From assembly GCF_001517085.1 (NCBI RefSeq), contig NZ_LRAC01000129.1, forward strand, positions 30,879 through 94,878: 64,000 bases of DNA, written 5' to 3'. Shown in pieces: positions 6,113 through 14,794 of this stretch. The DNA comes from Paenibacillus sp. DMB5 (GTDB taxonomy: Bacteria > Bacillota > Bacilli > Paenibacillales > Paenibacillaceae). The translations under genes and the position numbers were made by a program. Below the pieces are notes generated by a model. It did no database searches and was not told where the DNA came from. It saw only the letters and a program-made list of their open reading frames with translations. Every line of letters begins with the position of its first letter. The stretch's first letter is position 1.

Positions 6113-8942
6113 TATGAATCCCCAAATTCAGCGAATCTATCTTTTACATCAAAAGACCATTCAAGCTTGGTAAGATCAAAACAGTATGTCCAAGGATTCC
6201 CTCCCCCCAATCTGCGGCGTAGCTTTGTCCGCTGGAGCGCAGTCTTGGTCCATCCCTTACCCTTCCAAGCTTTGGCTATGGATTGGGGCTCATATCCGCG
6301 AGACTGCAAATGCTCATCAAGCAAATTATCAATTACAAAAAGTTCATCTTCCTTGATTTCACCGAACAGCCTACCTTGGAACGGCTGCCCGCCCCCATTA
6401 ATGATGAACTGCCTATTATTTGTGGTCACCCAGCTCATTACAGACTCCAGGGCCTCCTCTGCCCGGTCCAGCTCTGGAGAGCCCTCGGTAACATCCATCC
6501 ACGATTTCTCAAGATCAGTAGCCGCATATAGCCCCTGTCCAAAGCAGGCATCGAACATCTGGCCAGTCACATCAACCAGCGCCATGATCCGCGACAACCG
6601 CATGGCCACTTCTCCTGCAGTTCGACTGATCTGTAGATACCGTTCGCAAGCTGCGCTGAACTGCTTCTTCCAATGAGTCATATCAGATGCCTGCAAGAAG
6701 CGAATCCACGGCTCCGCCATATGGCCGTAGTTCTCGCCTACCAGCTTGTTCAGCTCCTGGACCAGCCGGGCGGCCTCAATATCCGCTGTAACAAATGGAG
6801 AGCCCTCCAGTGACAGCACACGGCCCACGCTGCCGCCGTCCTTGGCGAAGCTCGTAACTCTCTGCTCACCGGTTGAGAGCATCACCGTCTGCCAGCCAGC
6901 GCTTGCCTGAGTGCCTTTCAATGATCCTCTGCCCTTTCCCTGCCCGCTGCTGAACTGGTAGACAATTGGACGCGCTGTCCTCTCGTCCGTCTTCTTCGTG
7001 TCGTCCAGGAAGAGCGGTAAATTATTCATAGTGGACGCGTACCGCTCAATGGCTACCTTCGTCATGTTCCACTGCCTGAAGATTCCTGGCTTGGTTTCAT
7101 CCGGACTTCCAAAGAGACTGGCTGCAATTCTCAGCGCAGTGGTCTTCCCTCTGGATGTGCTGCCTGCCAGCTCGAATATATAAGGGCTCTCGCCCCAAAG
7201 ACTCAGCAGCGGCGCCGACAGCGCGGCATAGACTGCCATTTTAACCGCGGGGAAAGGCTTGATTCGCTCTAATGCCAGTAGCGTTCCTTTCAGCTCTCCC
7301 TTGATATGAAAACCTCGTGCTGTTTGGCCATCCCCCGCATCTTTCGGCATGAACTGAATATCCCCTTCGCCAATGAAGCGCTCACCAAGCAGGAACCCGC
7401 CACCGATCCACCCGAGCTGATTACTGACTTTTCTGGTAACCAACCGGTCTGCGTTCTCCGATTCAAAGCGGCTGATATAGGCCGCCAACTTCCGGGCGTT
7501 CTCCGAATGCACCGGCAGCCCATAGTCCGATAGATTAATGAGCTTCTTAGAATCGGCGAATGTGCTGCGGGTATCGGAAACAGATTTCGTCCCCCTATTG
7601 CTCACCCATGAGACCTCTAGCCCCTGCGTGTGATCTGTCAGATTCGTGTATCGCCCCGTGACGGCAACCAGACTCTCACAGACACCAACCTTCCTCACCT
7701 CGCCGCTTTTCAGAGTCTTGACTTCAAATAGCTTGCCATCTATGACCTCAAATCCTAGCGGAATCTTAATGCCAGCTAAATCTATTGCTGTCTCTACGCT
7801 CGGGTCTGCGCCAGTCTCAAAATCCGGATCATTACCGAAGGCTTCCTGAATCTCAGCTGTAGCTTCTTCCTGGATTAATCGCTGAACATCATCAAGGCTA
7901 TGGGCAAACTTGACCATCTCTAAATAGCTGGGCTTCTGATCCACCTCCTGTCCCTCGGGGGCATCCTCGTCCAAGTGGCCGAAGAGATGAATCCGGACAA
8001 GATCAAAAGCATTGTGGCTATGACCATCGGCTACCGGATCACTGTCCTGGTGTGAATACGCCAACTCCTGATCCGGGAAAACCTCCAATCCATTCCCGCT
8101 GCTGCCCTGTGTGTAGGTAAAGCGGTTTGTCATGCTGCCCGTTACATATATTTCAGGCAGAAATTCGTTAATTGTAGCTTCGATGGAATAAACCCGGCAG
8201 AACTGCCCAACGATGTTCCGCTTGGCTCTGGGATCCTGCGGCTGCCGACCAGTGAAGCGGGAAGGCGTCTCGCCGGGGTGTTTTGGCCAGTTGGCAGGAT
8301 CTGTCCAATCTGTTTTGTACATCCCCAGCACGTGATCCACTCCAAACGAAGCCCCCTCCGATTCCACGAATACGGGCTCTGCATCTTTGGAGCAAGACGG
8401 CAAGTACATCAGCCGATTGACATCAAATGTGGTTTTGTCGAAATGATTCATCCCAATAATAGACGCGATCATTCTTGAAGCTGCTGAGCATTCGTCCGGT
8501 GTCATTTCTCTATCCATTAGAATGATTAGGCGGTACTTCGGCTTCCCAGGACGTGACTGTGCGTGGAATAAACCACGTACGCATAGCCACCAATCATCAG
8601 ATCCACCGTCAAAAGGAAATGTTCATCCGGAGCATCTACATCCAGAGTAATTAGGCTCCGCACATCTACGTTTTCCTTGCGGCGCCGGCCGCTTCGGACA
8701 AGGCCGCCCACGAAGGCGGGACCGTTTTTAACCGCCCCTTTCTCTTCGCGGCTCATCTTGTCGTACTGCTTCATCGTTTCATTCGTGCGCCGAGCGATTC
8801 GCAACCGATCTACAAAATCCGGCCATTTCAGATACTCCACTTTCCAGTTGGCATCTGTAGCATTTCTTCCAAAACTTATCGGTAGCTCCGCTTCATGAAT
8901 GACTGGCTTGATACCTTGCCCGGCCGCGTCCCGCTTCTGCAT
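6112..8942 (-). CDS. DUF927-type phage primase/helicase-like protein (frameshifted)
   Basis: Joined product of about 943 residues. ATG at 8942 follows GAAGGTG. The N-terminal ~150 residues contain LITLDVDAPDEHF and YVVYSTHSH, a primase-polymerase-like arrangement with acidic metal ligands. A later domain (about 380-720) is DUF927, with a Walker A site GSTSRGKTTA near residue 595 and PLFLDDTKK as likely Walker B. One base is missing near 8545 (CCCC expected): the first part would otherwise end after HVLGSRSTA, and restoring it gives GKPKYRLIILMDRE. It would open and prime phage DNA. Next to it lies the iteron array. Confidence 0.75.
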
Positions 8943-9009
8943 TCGCCGCACCTTCCTTCTTCTGCTCCCGCAAGAAGCGATCAATATCAAACGTTCCCCG
9001 CTGGGTCAT
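8893..9009 (-). CDS. Overlapping small ORF at the primase start (38 aa)
   Basis: A frame starting MTQRGTFDIDRFLREQKK, whose ATG overlaps the stop of the upstream gene (ATGA), runs across the primase start and stops at 8893. It may be a translational-coupling leader, or the true N-terminus of the primase-like protein if another base were lost near 8940. Not resolvable by reading. Confidence 0.3.
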   Translation of the reverse strand: MTQRGTFDIDRFLREQKKEGAANAEAGRGRARYQASHS

Positions 9010-9242
9010 AAACGCTGCAATTGAGCAGCGAATATCGAAATTGCTTTTGGATCATGCGAATCAAATGCAAAATCTCGTGTCTTCCCGTTGTTGAAGACTG
9101 CCCAAAGCACTCCTGCATGCCCTTCTTCCTCCGCCCGGTCCATTGCCATATCAAGTGCAGCATGGCGGCGAGCATACGGAACAGACCAGTTATTTATGAT
9201 TTTCCCTTGAAAGCTTATGAGTGAAAATTTAACCATCTTCAA
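9006..9242 (-). CDS. Hypothetical phage replication-region protein (78 aa)
   Basis: Starts at a TTG nine bases after AAGGAG. Sequence includes MVKFSLISFQGKIINNWSVPYARRHAALDMAMDRAEEEGHAGVLWAVFNNG, a mixed alpha/beta small domain. No family recognised. It is followed without gap by the primase-like gene, so the two are probably cotranslated. Confidence 0.5.
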   Translation of the reverse strand: MKMVKFSLISFQGKIINNWSVPYARRHAALDMAMDRAEEEGHAGVLWAVFNNGKTRDFAFDSHDPKAISIFAAQLQRL

Positions 9243-9264
9243 TCGCTTCAGCTCCTTTCAGTCC

Positions 9265-9480
9265 TTAATGATCTTTCACAATCCCGGCTTCAACCACAGC
9301 GGATAAGCAAGCCTGCTCACTGTCACCCATATCAGCTACGACTTCCAGCAGCTTCTGCGCTGCTTTTTCGCGCGCGTAGCATTGATCATTCAAAAGAGCG
9401 AGCGCCTCGTTTATGATTTGATGTTTCCAGCCAGACAATAGCGCCAGTTCACTCAATGACTTTCTCTGCTGCTCATTCAT
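9265..9480 (-). CDS. Hypothetical phage protein (71 aa)
   Basis: Begins MNEQQRKSLSELALLSGWKH at an ATG that overlaps the stop of the preceding HTH gene (ATGA), a sign of translational coupling. All-helical, with LLNDQCYAREKAAQKLLEVVADMGDSEQA in the middle. Function unknown. Confidence 0.5.
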   Translation of the reverse strand: MNEQQRKSLSELALLSGWKHQIINEALALLNDQCYAREKAAQKLLEVVADMGDSEQACLSAVVEAGIVKDH

Positions 9481-9677
9481 GCGGTCACCCCGCCGCTCCG
9501 CAGCCATTCTTCCAGAAGAGACCTGTGAAAGAGAATCCTTGCGCGGACTTTCGTGGCGGGAATCTGTCCCTGCCGTACCATTGCGTAAATGGTTGTGGTT
9601 GATACTCCAATCAGTTCCGCTGCTTCCTTCACAGTAAGAGTCTGGCGCTGTACTGGTGCCTGATGTGTTTCATGCAT
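9477..9677 (-). CDS. Excisionase-family HTH protein
   Basis: 66 residues with a clear HTH_17 domain: LTVKEAAELIGVSTTTIYAMVRQGQIPATKV (about 13-43), then RILFHRSLLEEWLRSG. This is the standard MerR-like fold of Xis proteins and phage regulators. It overlaps the genes on both sides by four to eight bases. It is the least diverged member of the excisionase-fold set in this element. Confidence 0.75.
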   Translation of the reverse strand: MHETHQAPVQRQTLTVKEAAELIGVSTTTIYAMVRQGQIPATKVRARILFHRSLLEEWLRSGGVTA

Positions 9678-10317
9678 GGCTCACTTCTCCTTTCTGCTTG
9701 TATGCGTCCTCCCGGCCCCAATGAATCTGATCCAACGAGAAGCAGCGGTACAATTCACAAAAACTCTCTGCCAGATCGGAGCGGGTCTTACTACAGTCCA
9801 GTTCCAGCTCCCTCAGCCTCTTGGTTTTGATCCCCAATAGTTTGGCAGCTGCCACTTCGGTGTACCCCGCCCGTTCCCGGGCCATACGCAGCGTGATAGC
9901 AACTGGCGCTTTCCTCTTCGGCGCAAATGCAGCTAGACTGTTCAGCTGCCCCGGAACGTATCTAGGCTCTCTCTGCTCTTCCATATACAATGAGTAGCCA
10001 CAATGGTTACAGCGAACCAGCAACGAATGATGACCCGTCTTACGGTCATATCCACCCCGGACCTCTTGTGGGAAGCCGCAGCAGCGGATCGAACGTTTGA
10101 CAGCAATAGCCAAAGCTTGCTTCGTTTCACCCAATGTGGTATTCAGGACATATTTCTTCTGGCCAACGGAATCATAGTTGTCATCATCAAGAATGTACCG
10201 GCCTTCAGCCATAACAAGCTTGAACAGCGCAGGTAGCTTTCCATTTGCAATAATTCTTGTGAAGCTCGAAGCCAGGTACTCTATCTTCGATTCTGTTTTT
10301 GGTAAGATTGTTGACAT
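9670..10317 (-). CDS. Phage regulator with Zn-ribbon and HTH
   Basis: 215 residues from the ATG at 10317, which follows AGGAGGAATCAAC. Two parts: an N-terminal region with two separated Cys pairs (RCCGFP and RCNHCGYSLY, about 85-120), probably zinc binding, and a C-terminal HTH (ITLRMARERAGYTEVAAAKLLGIKTKRLRELE, about 140-175) of the XRE type. Tail SLDQIHWGREDAY. Resembles phage 'HTH domain' regulators near replication genes. Specific target unknown. Confidence 0.55.
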   Translation of the reverse strand: MSTILPKTESKIEYLASSFTRIIANGKLPALFKLVMAEGRYILDDDNYDSVGQKKYVLNTTLGETKQALAIAVKRSIRCCGFPQEVRGGYDRKTGHHSLLVRCNHCGYSLYMEEQREPRYVPGQLNSLAAFAPKRKAPVAITLRMARERAGYTEVAAAKLLGIKTKRLRELELDCSKTRSDLAESFCELYRCFSLDQIHWGREDAYKQKGEVSHA

Positions 10318-10494
10318 GTTGATTCCTCCTGAGATCGGGCTCTCACTCTTGACCGCCTCATACCAAGAACGATATAATTGCAGCAAGAGCACCCATAGTT
10401 TTAATGTTGATCGTCTTAACGCGACCCGGCCAAGGATTCTGCGTTAGGGCGATTTGTATTTTCTACTGTCCACAAATCCACTGACAACCACCTC

Positions 10495-11124
10495 CTACAA
10501 GCTCTGGAACAGCTCAAGAATCGTGATATCCTCGCCCTTGAAATACTTCGCATAGGTTCTCTCAATCCAGCCAGCAGCCTGATCCCTGTTCATCTTCCGC
10601 ACTTCCTGCTTAATTGCAGCTGCCGTTTTGCCATACCTGCGCGAGGCAAGCAACTTGTAATATTGTTCCATGAGCTGACCGCACTTTGGATTCTTATCAT
10701 CTACCATTCCAAAATAGGCCATCTTCAGAGCGCCTCTTCCGTTAATCAGTTCGGTGCCATCCTCCGTTGCGCTGTAGTCGACCTGGCTATCACGGAGACG
10801 ACGCATTGTAACATCGGGTGCATTGATCTGGGCTTCATAAGAGATCAGCCGCACTGCATCCGTATAATTGACTGCCAGCCCTCTTTTCTGGAGTTGTTCA
10901 AGAATGGTCTTCACACCAAGCGCTGCAAAGGAAATATCCTTCGCTTCCGGATAAACGTGGTAATGACCTGCAGCGTACACAACCACTGCATATGGAGAAT
11001 GCGGGTTATCGTCATGAATTGGAAATCCAAAGATTGATCCGCCGAGCCGCTCCCGAAGGGTTGCCGCTTTACCCTTAATCTGCTGTTCGTTCAATTTATC
11101 TGCCAAACCGCCCACCGCCTTCAA
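10495..11124 (-). CDS. Hypothetical phage protein (209 aa)
   Basis: Start is a TTG that overlaps the end of the upstream gene by 29 bases; other TTG/GTG codons nearby are possible. Contains FGFPIHDDNPHSPYAVVVYAAGHYHVYPEAK and a C-terminal helical part (MEQYYKLLASRRYGKTAAAIKQEVRKMNRDQAAGWIERTY). No motif I can assign. Its place ahead of the replication module suggests an early gene. Confidence 0.5.
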   Translation of the reverse strand: MKAVGGLADKLNEQQIKGKAATLRERLGGSIFGFPIHDDNPHSPYAVVVYAAGHYHVYPEAKDISFAALGVKTILEQLQKRGLAVNYTDAVRLISYEAQINAPDVTMRRLRDSQVDYSATEDGTELINGRGALKMAYFGMVDDKNPKCGQLMEQYYKLLASRRYGKTAAAIKQEVRKMNRDQAAGWIERTYAKYFKGEDITILELFQSL

Positions 11125-11350
11125 ACTGATTAATGATTACTGTCTGCTCTTGCCTTAGAACTTCGATGCGGGCTAATATAATTTCTCTGGCATCTGCATG
11201 CGGATACCTACCTGATTCCAGCACCCCGGGCGCAGGCTCCGGCGGCAATTCTCTTGCCAGTTGCAATTGCTCCCTGGCCAGCGCCAGAAGCTGGCTCCCA
11301 TGCGGACCTGTAATGGCTTGGTGAATAGCTTGTTTTCTCGTATTCTGCAA
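11096..11350 (-). CDS. Hypothetical phage early protein (84 aa)
   Basis: Glutamine-rich helical protein, MQNTRKQAIHQAITGPHG at the start and REIILARIEVLRQEQTVIINQF near the end. Overlaps the next gene. Ribosome binding sequence AGGAGTAACAGTCTTGC lies upstream. No recognised family. Confidence 0.5.
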   Translation of the reverse strand: MQNTRKQAIHQAITGPHGSQLLALAREQLQLARELPPEPAPGVLESGRYPHADAREIILARIEVLRQEQTVIINQFEGGGRFGR

Positions 11351-11366
11351 GACTGTTACTCCTTCC

Positions 11367-11696
11367 TTAATATGCCGACCTACAATAGTGATCCGCCGCC
11401 TTTTCCAGAGTAATCATGTCGAAGCGGTTATGAAGTCTGTTCACCAATGCTTGAATCTGTCTTTCTGTGAATCCCGCACCCTCAGCCGCCATGATCGCAT
11501 AACCAGCGGCTGACTGATTGCTCCACCCCTGCACTGATAACTGCTCTGACTCTTGCTGGCCTGCATGGTAGGCTTTAATCAGAAGCTGCTCTACCTCATC
11601 CAGCAATGCAATCATGCCAGGCTTCATCCCTTGTGGAAAATGCTTCTGTTCCAGTTCCCGGCGCCGCTGTGCGGCTGTGTACTCCAGTTCATTCAA
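11367..11696 (-). CDS. Hypothetical phage early protein (109 aa)
   Basis: Starts at a TTG nine bases after GGAGG. Two halves: a helical N-terminus (YTAAQRRRELEQKHFPQGMKPGMIALLDEVEQLLIKAYHAG) and a C-terminal part (FTERQIQALVNRLHNRFDMITLEKAADHY). Paenibacillus prophages often carry such acidic helical early proteins; function not known. Confidence 0.5.
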   Translation of the reverse strand: MNELEYTAAQRRRELEQKHFPQGMKPGMIALLDEVEQLLIKAYHAGQQESEQLSVQGWSNQSAAGYAIMAAEGAGFTERQIQALVNRLHNRFDMITLEKAADHYCRSAY

Positions 11697-11728
11697 AGCT
11701 ATTGACCTCCTCTCTTGGTATAAATGAT

Positions 11729-11848
11729 TTATTTCCTGTCAAAGCTACATAATGGATAAGTTCGGGCCAGTAACTCTAGTGCAATCAGATTGCCCCGCAC
11801 CGTGCGGACCCAAAGCCGGCCATCCCGATAAGTTCCGAAGAATCTCAT
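11729..11848 (-). CDS. Very small phage protein (39 aa)
   Basis: MRFFGTYRDGRLWVRTVRGN, then LIALELLARTYPLCSFDRK. Basic, with a G-rich stretch upstream of the ATG. It fills the gap between the Cro-like gene and the early gene at 11696 on the same strand, which is the main support. Confidence 0.35.
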   Translation of the reverse strand: MRFFGTYRDGRLWVRTVRGNLIALELLARTYPLCSFDRK

Positions 11849-11860
11849 CACCTACGCCCC

Positions 11861-12085
11861 CTACTCAGATCTGTTGGCAGTCTCCAGCTCGAATAATTCC
11901 GAGAAATCTACGCCAAAGGCATCCGTTAACTTCTTGGCCACAGGAGGGCTCGGATTACGAGTACCGCTACAAATTTGCTGAGCGGTCACCTCACCTATCC
12001 CTGCATTTTTAGCCAGTTGTCTACGGGACCAACCGCGGCGAAACATTAATTCCGCCAACCTTTCCGTTTTAACAAAGGCTTTCAT
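11861..12085 (-). CDS. Cro/XRE-type regulator
   Basis: 74 residues from ATG 12085 (GAGGAGAGGTTACCAA upstream). A single HTH_3 domain: LAELMFRRGWSRRQLAKNAGIGEVTAQQICSGTRNPSPPVAKKLTDAFG. Divergent from the repressor at 12245 across a 160-base region with paired operators, exactly the Cro versus CI layout. Likely switches on the leftward early genes. A longer reading back to 12151 would run through an operator, so it is rejected. Confidence 0.75.
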   Translation of the reverse strand: MKAFVKTERLAELMFRRGWSRRQLAKNAGIGEVTAQQICSGTRNPSPPVAKKLTDAFGVDFSELFELETANRSE

Positions 12086-12123
12086 TTGGTAACCTCTCCT
12101 CAAAAAGTTTTCAAAAAGAAAAT

Positions 12124-12207
12124 GTATTCCCCGTGAATACTTTATCATCAAGTATTCATTTAGGCAACTATTTTATTTATTTTTTATATTGTATTCCATA
12201 TGAATAC
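12124..12207. promoter_or_regulatory. Lysogeny-switch operators
   Basis: Two perfect palindromes GTATTC-N5-GAATAC at 12124-12140 and 12191-12207, plus a half site GTATTC at 12152-12157, lie between the divergent repressor and Cro-like genes. Spacing and symmetry fit dimer binding by the XRE-type repressor or its rival. Confidence 0.75.
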
Positions 12208-12244
12208 TCTGATAAGATGAGTTTAAAAAAAGTGAGGGATTTTA

Positions 12245-12964
12245 GTGGATTCAAATGACTTTGGAGAGTACCTACGAGCTAAAAGAGTATCAGCGGGGTA
12301 TACTTTACAGCAACTTGGAAGGAAAATCGGATTATCTAAATCTTATTTATCTAATATAGAGAATGGACGAAGAGGAGTACTCGATCCGGAAGTATTGAAA
12401 AAAATCGCTGAGAGTTTAAACATTTCCTTTTCTGAATTAATGATTAAAGCGGGGCATAACGACGAAAACACGGTAAAAGGTGAAAAAGTATCTTTTGCTG
12501 CTCAAATGATTGTTGAGCAGATCTTAAACATTACAACAGCGGCGAAGAACCAAACAAATATCGAATCAGTAAAATCTTACATTAGGAATTTCGAGGAAAT
12601 GTTAATTGCAGGAGCTAATGGTAATGACGTAACAATTTCTGAGCTTAAAACGATGCTTTGGTATCTTGAAGGTGATGGTGATTCATATAAATCAACTATT
12701 GGGAAACGTTCTGACTCGAGTCAAATTGAAACATTGCTTAATACGCTAGACAATGTTCTGAACACTGAATATAGGGGGTCCAGAAAAATCTACGCAGAAA
12801 AAAAGGAATCCAACAATACTGATATTGTTCAATATATTAAGTGCAACTTTGTAACGTATAACAACCACCCCCTCCTGGATCAGGACAAGCAGCGCATCCT
12901 GGACATGCTGAAAGCACTCTTCCCCGAATATCAACTCCCACCAGCAGATCCACAGGCTGAATAA
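12245..12964 (+). CDS. Prophage XRE repressor (CI/ImmR-like)
   Basis: GTG start at 12245, nine bases after GTGAGGG. 239 residues: HTH_3 domain at about 7-62 (LRAKRVSAGYTLQQLGRKIGLSKSYLSNIENGRRG), then a long helical region and an acidic C-terminal part (NHPLLDQDKQRILDMLKALFPEY). No RecA-cleavable LexA-type catalytic Ser/Lys pair is obvious, so induction may use another route, such as an ImmA-like protease not seen here. It would bind the operators just upstream and keep the element silent. Confidence 0.75.
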   Translation: MDSNDFGEYLRAKRVSAGYTLQQLGRKIGLSKSYLSNIENGRRGVLDPEVLKKIAESLNISFSELMIKAGHNDENTVKGEKVSFAAQMIVEQILNITTAAKNQTNIESVKSYIRNFEEMLIAGANGNDVTISELKTMLWYLEGDGDSYKSTIGKRSDSSQIETLLNTLDNVLNTEYRGSRKIYAEKKESNNTDIVQYIKCNFVTYNNHPLLDQDKQRILDMLKALFPEYQLPPADPQAE

Positions 12965-13053
12965 CATACTGTTTTAAAAAGCGCCGCTTTGGCAGCTTTA
13001 TTATACATAACCTTTCAAACGAACATACATTCCCACTAAATTCAAGGATGTGA

Positions 13054-13326
13054 ATGCCGATGCTTGATTTAACCGTGAACATAGACAAGGTCAAAATGGA
13101 GCAGATCTGCCGGCAGCAAATCGCCGAGAGAATTAAGGAGTTTGACGCTGATTTAGTTTTCTGGGATTCAGCTGAATTGCGAAGGCGAACCTGCATGAGC
13201 TGGAGCACTATTCAGGCTACATTCTTTTTCGATCCGCGCTTTCCGAAGCGCAAGGTCAGAGGAAAGTGGTATTACCCAGCTCAAGAGACACGGGCCTTCC
13301 TTGAGCAATGGCTGGCCGAATACTAA
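13054..13326 (+). CDS. Excisionase-like protein beside integrase
   Basis: 90 residues: an acidic helical N-terminus (MPMLDLTVNIDKVKMEQICRQQIAERIKEFDADLVFWD), then an HTH (SAELRRRTCMSWSTIQATFFFDPRFPKRKVRGKWYYPAQETRAFLEQWL). The 'SAEL...S.STI....F.DPRFP...VRGKW.YPA..TR.FLEQWL' pattern is a helix-turn-helix with a wing. Ends 51 bases before the integrase and on the same strand, so it is the best candidate for the directionality factor of this element. Confidence 0.65.
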   Translation: MPMLDLTVNIDKVKMEQICRQQIAERIKEFDADLVFWDSAELRRRTCMSWSTIQATFFFDPRFPKRKVRGKWYYPAQETRAFLEQWLAEY

Positions 13327-13377
13327 GGATGTGGGGCTAACCCACCCCCTTCATTTATCGAAAGGAGCACACCAACA

Positions 13378-14619
13378 ATGGCAAACATTCAAAAACGCGG
13401 GGACAATAGCTGGTGCTTCACCGTCTATACCGGCGTCCAGGCCAACGGCAAATACGGCCGCCGGACCAAGACATTGACCATAACAGATGAAGCCCTACTG
13501 AAGACAAAGAAACGGCTACAGGATCACTTGGATATGGAGTATTCAAAGTTCCGGGAGGAGGTTCAGGCAGGGGAGTACATCGCTCCGCAGAAGATGACCA
13601 TCTCGGATTTTGTTGAGGAGTGGCGGACGAAATACGCCGCGAAGCAGCTGGAGCATAAGACCCTCAAAGCGTATGAGTCCCACCTGAAGACACGGATCTT
13701 GCCGACCTTCGGCCACATGAAGCTAGAGGATGTGAAGCCGCTCCATATCGTGGACTTCCTTGAATCGCTCAGCCAGGATGGCGGCAGGGGGGATAAGAAA
13801 AGCGGCGGGCTAGCCTCTGGTACGGTCCAGATCAACCATCGGGTTCTGAAGAACATCTTCTCCCGTGCCGTTGAATGGAAGATCATCAAGAGTAACCCTG
13901 TGGCTGCCGTGCAAAAGCCGAAGGTCACCAGCAAGGAAATTGTCCCTTATGATGAGCAAGAGGTACAGCTGCTGCTTCAAGCGATTGAAAAGGAGCCTAT
14001 CCACTGGCGTATGCTGGTTACGCTAGCCTTGACTACCGGTATGCGGCGCGGCGAACTGCTGGGACTGGAGTGGAGGCATGTAGACTGGAGAACCGGCACT
14101 ATTGACGTAAGCCAGACGCTTGTTCAAGCTCTTAAAGGCGAAATCATCGTCAAGGAGCCGAAGACCAAGAACTCCAAACGTAAGGTTACGCTGCCGGCCT
14201 CTGTGCTGGAGGAGCTGCGAGACTATTATGCCCATAGGGTAAAGGAGCGGGACAAGCTGGGCGATGCCTGGAACGGCAGGGATCGTGAGGGCCGGGAATG
14301 GCATTTCATGTTCTGCCATGCGGACGGATCGCCGTTCCACCATGAGCGCCCTTATCTCTGGTTCCGGCAATTCATCCAGAAGAATAACCTGCGCTATATC
14401 CGCTTCCACGATCTGCGCCATACCTCGGCCACGCTGCTCATTAACCAGGGGGTTCACGCCAAGATCATTTCGGAGCGGCTGGGCCATGGGAATATCACTA
14501 CAACGATGAATATTTACGGCCATGCGCTCCAGTCTGCGGACCAGGCTGCAGCTGATAAGCTAGACTCACTGTTTTCCAAAAAGGGGAACAGCCAAAAAAT
14601 AAAGACGCTTCAGGAGTAA
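13378..14619 (+). CDS. int: Phage tyrosine recombinase (integrase)
   Basis: 413 residues. N-terminal AP2-like arm-binding domain (IQKRGDNSWCFTVYTGVQANGKYGRRTKTL), SAM-like core-binding domain (about 73-170), and catalytic domain with Arg in TGMRRGE (about R223), HDLRHT (H344, R347), LGH (H370) and the nucleophile in NIYGHAL (Y380). All catalytic residues are present, so it may be active. It ends about 145 bases before a 15-base inverted repeat downstream of rlmD, the probable crossover site. Confidence 0.9.
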   Translation: MANIQKRGDNSWCFTVYTGVQANGKYGRRTKTLTITDEALLKTKKRLQDHLDMEYSKFREEVQAGEYIAPQKMTISDFVEEWRTKYAAKQLEHKTLKAYESHLKTRILPTFGHMKLEDVKPLHIVDFLESLSQDGGRGDKKSGGLASGTVQINHRVLKNIFSRAVEWKIIKSNPVAAVQKPKVTSKEIVPYDEQEVQLLLQAIEKEPIHWRMLVTLALTTGMRRGELLGLEWRHVDWRTGTIDVSQTLVQALKGEIIVKEPKTKNSKRKVTLPASVLEELRDYYAHRVKERDKLGDAWNGRDREGREWHFMFCHADGSPFHHERPYLWFRQFIQKNNLRYIRFHDLRHTSATLLINQGVHAKIISERLGHGNITTTMNIYGHALQSADQAAADKLDSLFSKKGNSQKIKTLQE

Positions 14620-14764
14620 TTCCCGAGCGCCTTCTTGCTTTCTTTTATGTCGAATTATATTTATTTACTGGCGATTATTTAGGTTTTTCACATCAAATTC
14701 ACATCAGCTAGCGATTACACTCACTGTCCCACTAACTTCCACGCAGCTGTATCATCGTAAAAAC

Positions 14765-14779
14765 CCTTGATACACAAGG
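14765..14779. other. Candidate attachment core
   Basis: CCTTGATACACAAGG is an inverted repeat with a five-base centre, sitting between the integrase end and the 3' end of rlmD (16 bases beyond its stop). Tyrosine recombinases use cores of this form. The partner copy at the other end of the element is not inside the window, so the call is provisional. Confidence 0.4.
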
Positions 14780-14794
14780 CTTCCCACCACTGTA

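Noticed and set aside
6008..6676. Plus-strand frame starting in the iteron array
   Set aside because: Begins with repeated LRT codons generated by the tandem repeat and runs antisense through the primase-like gene.
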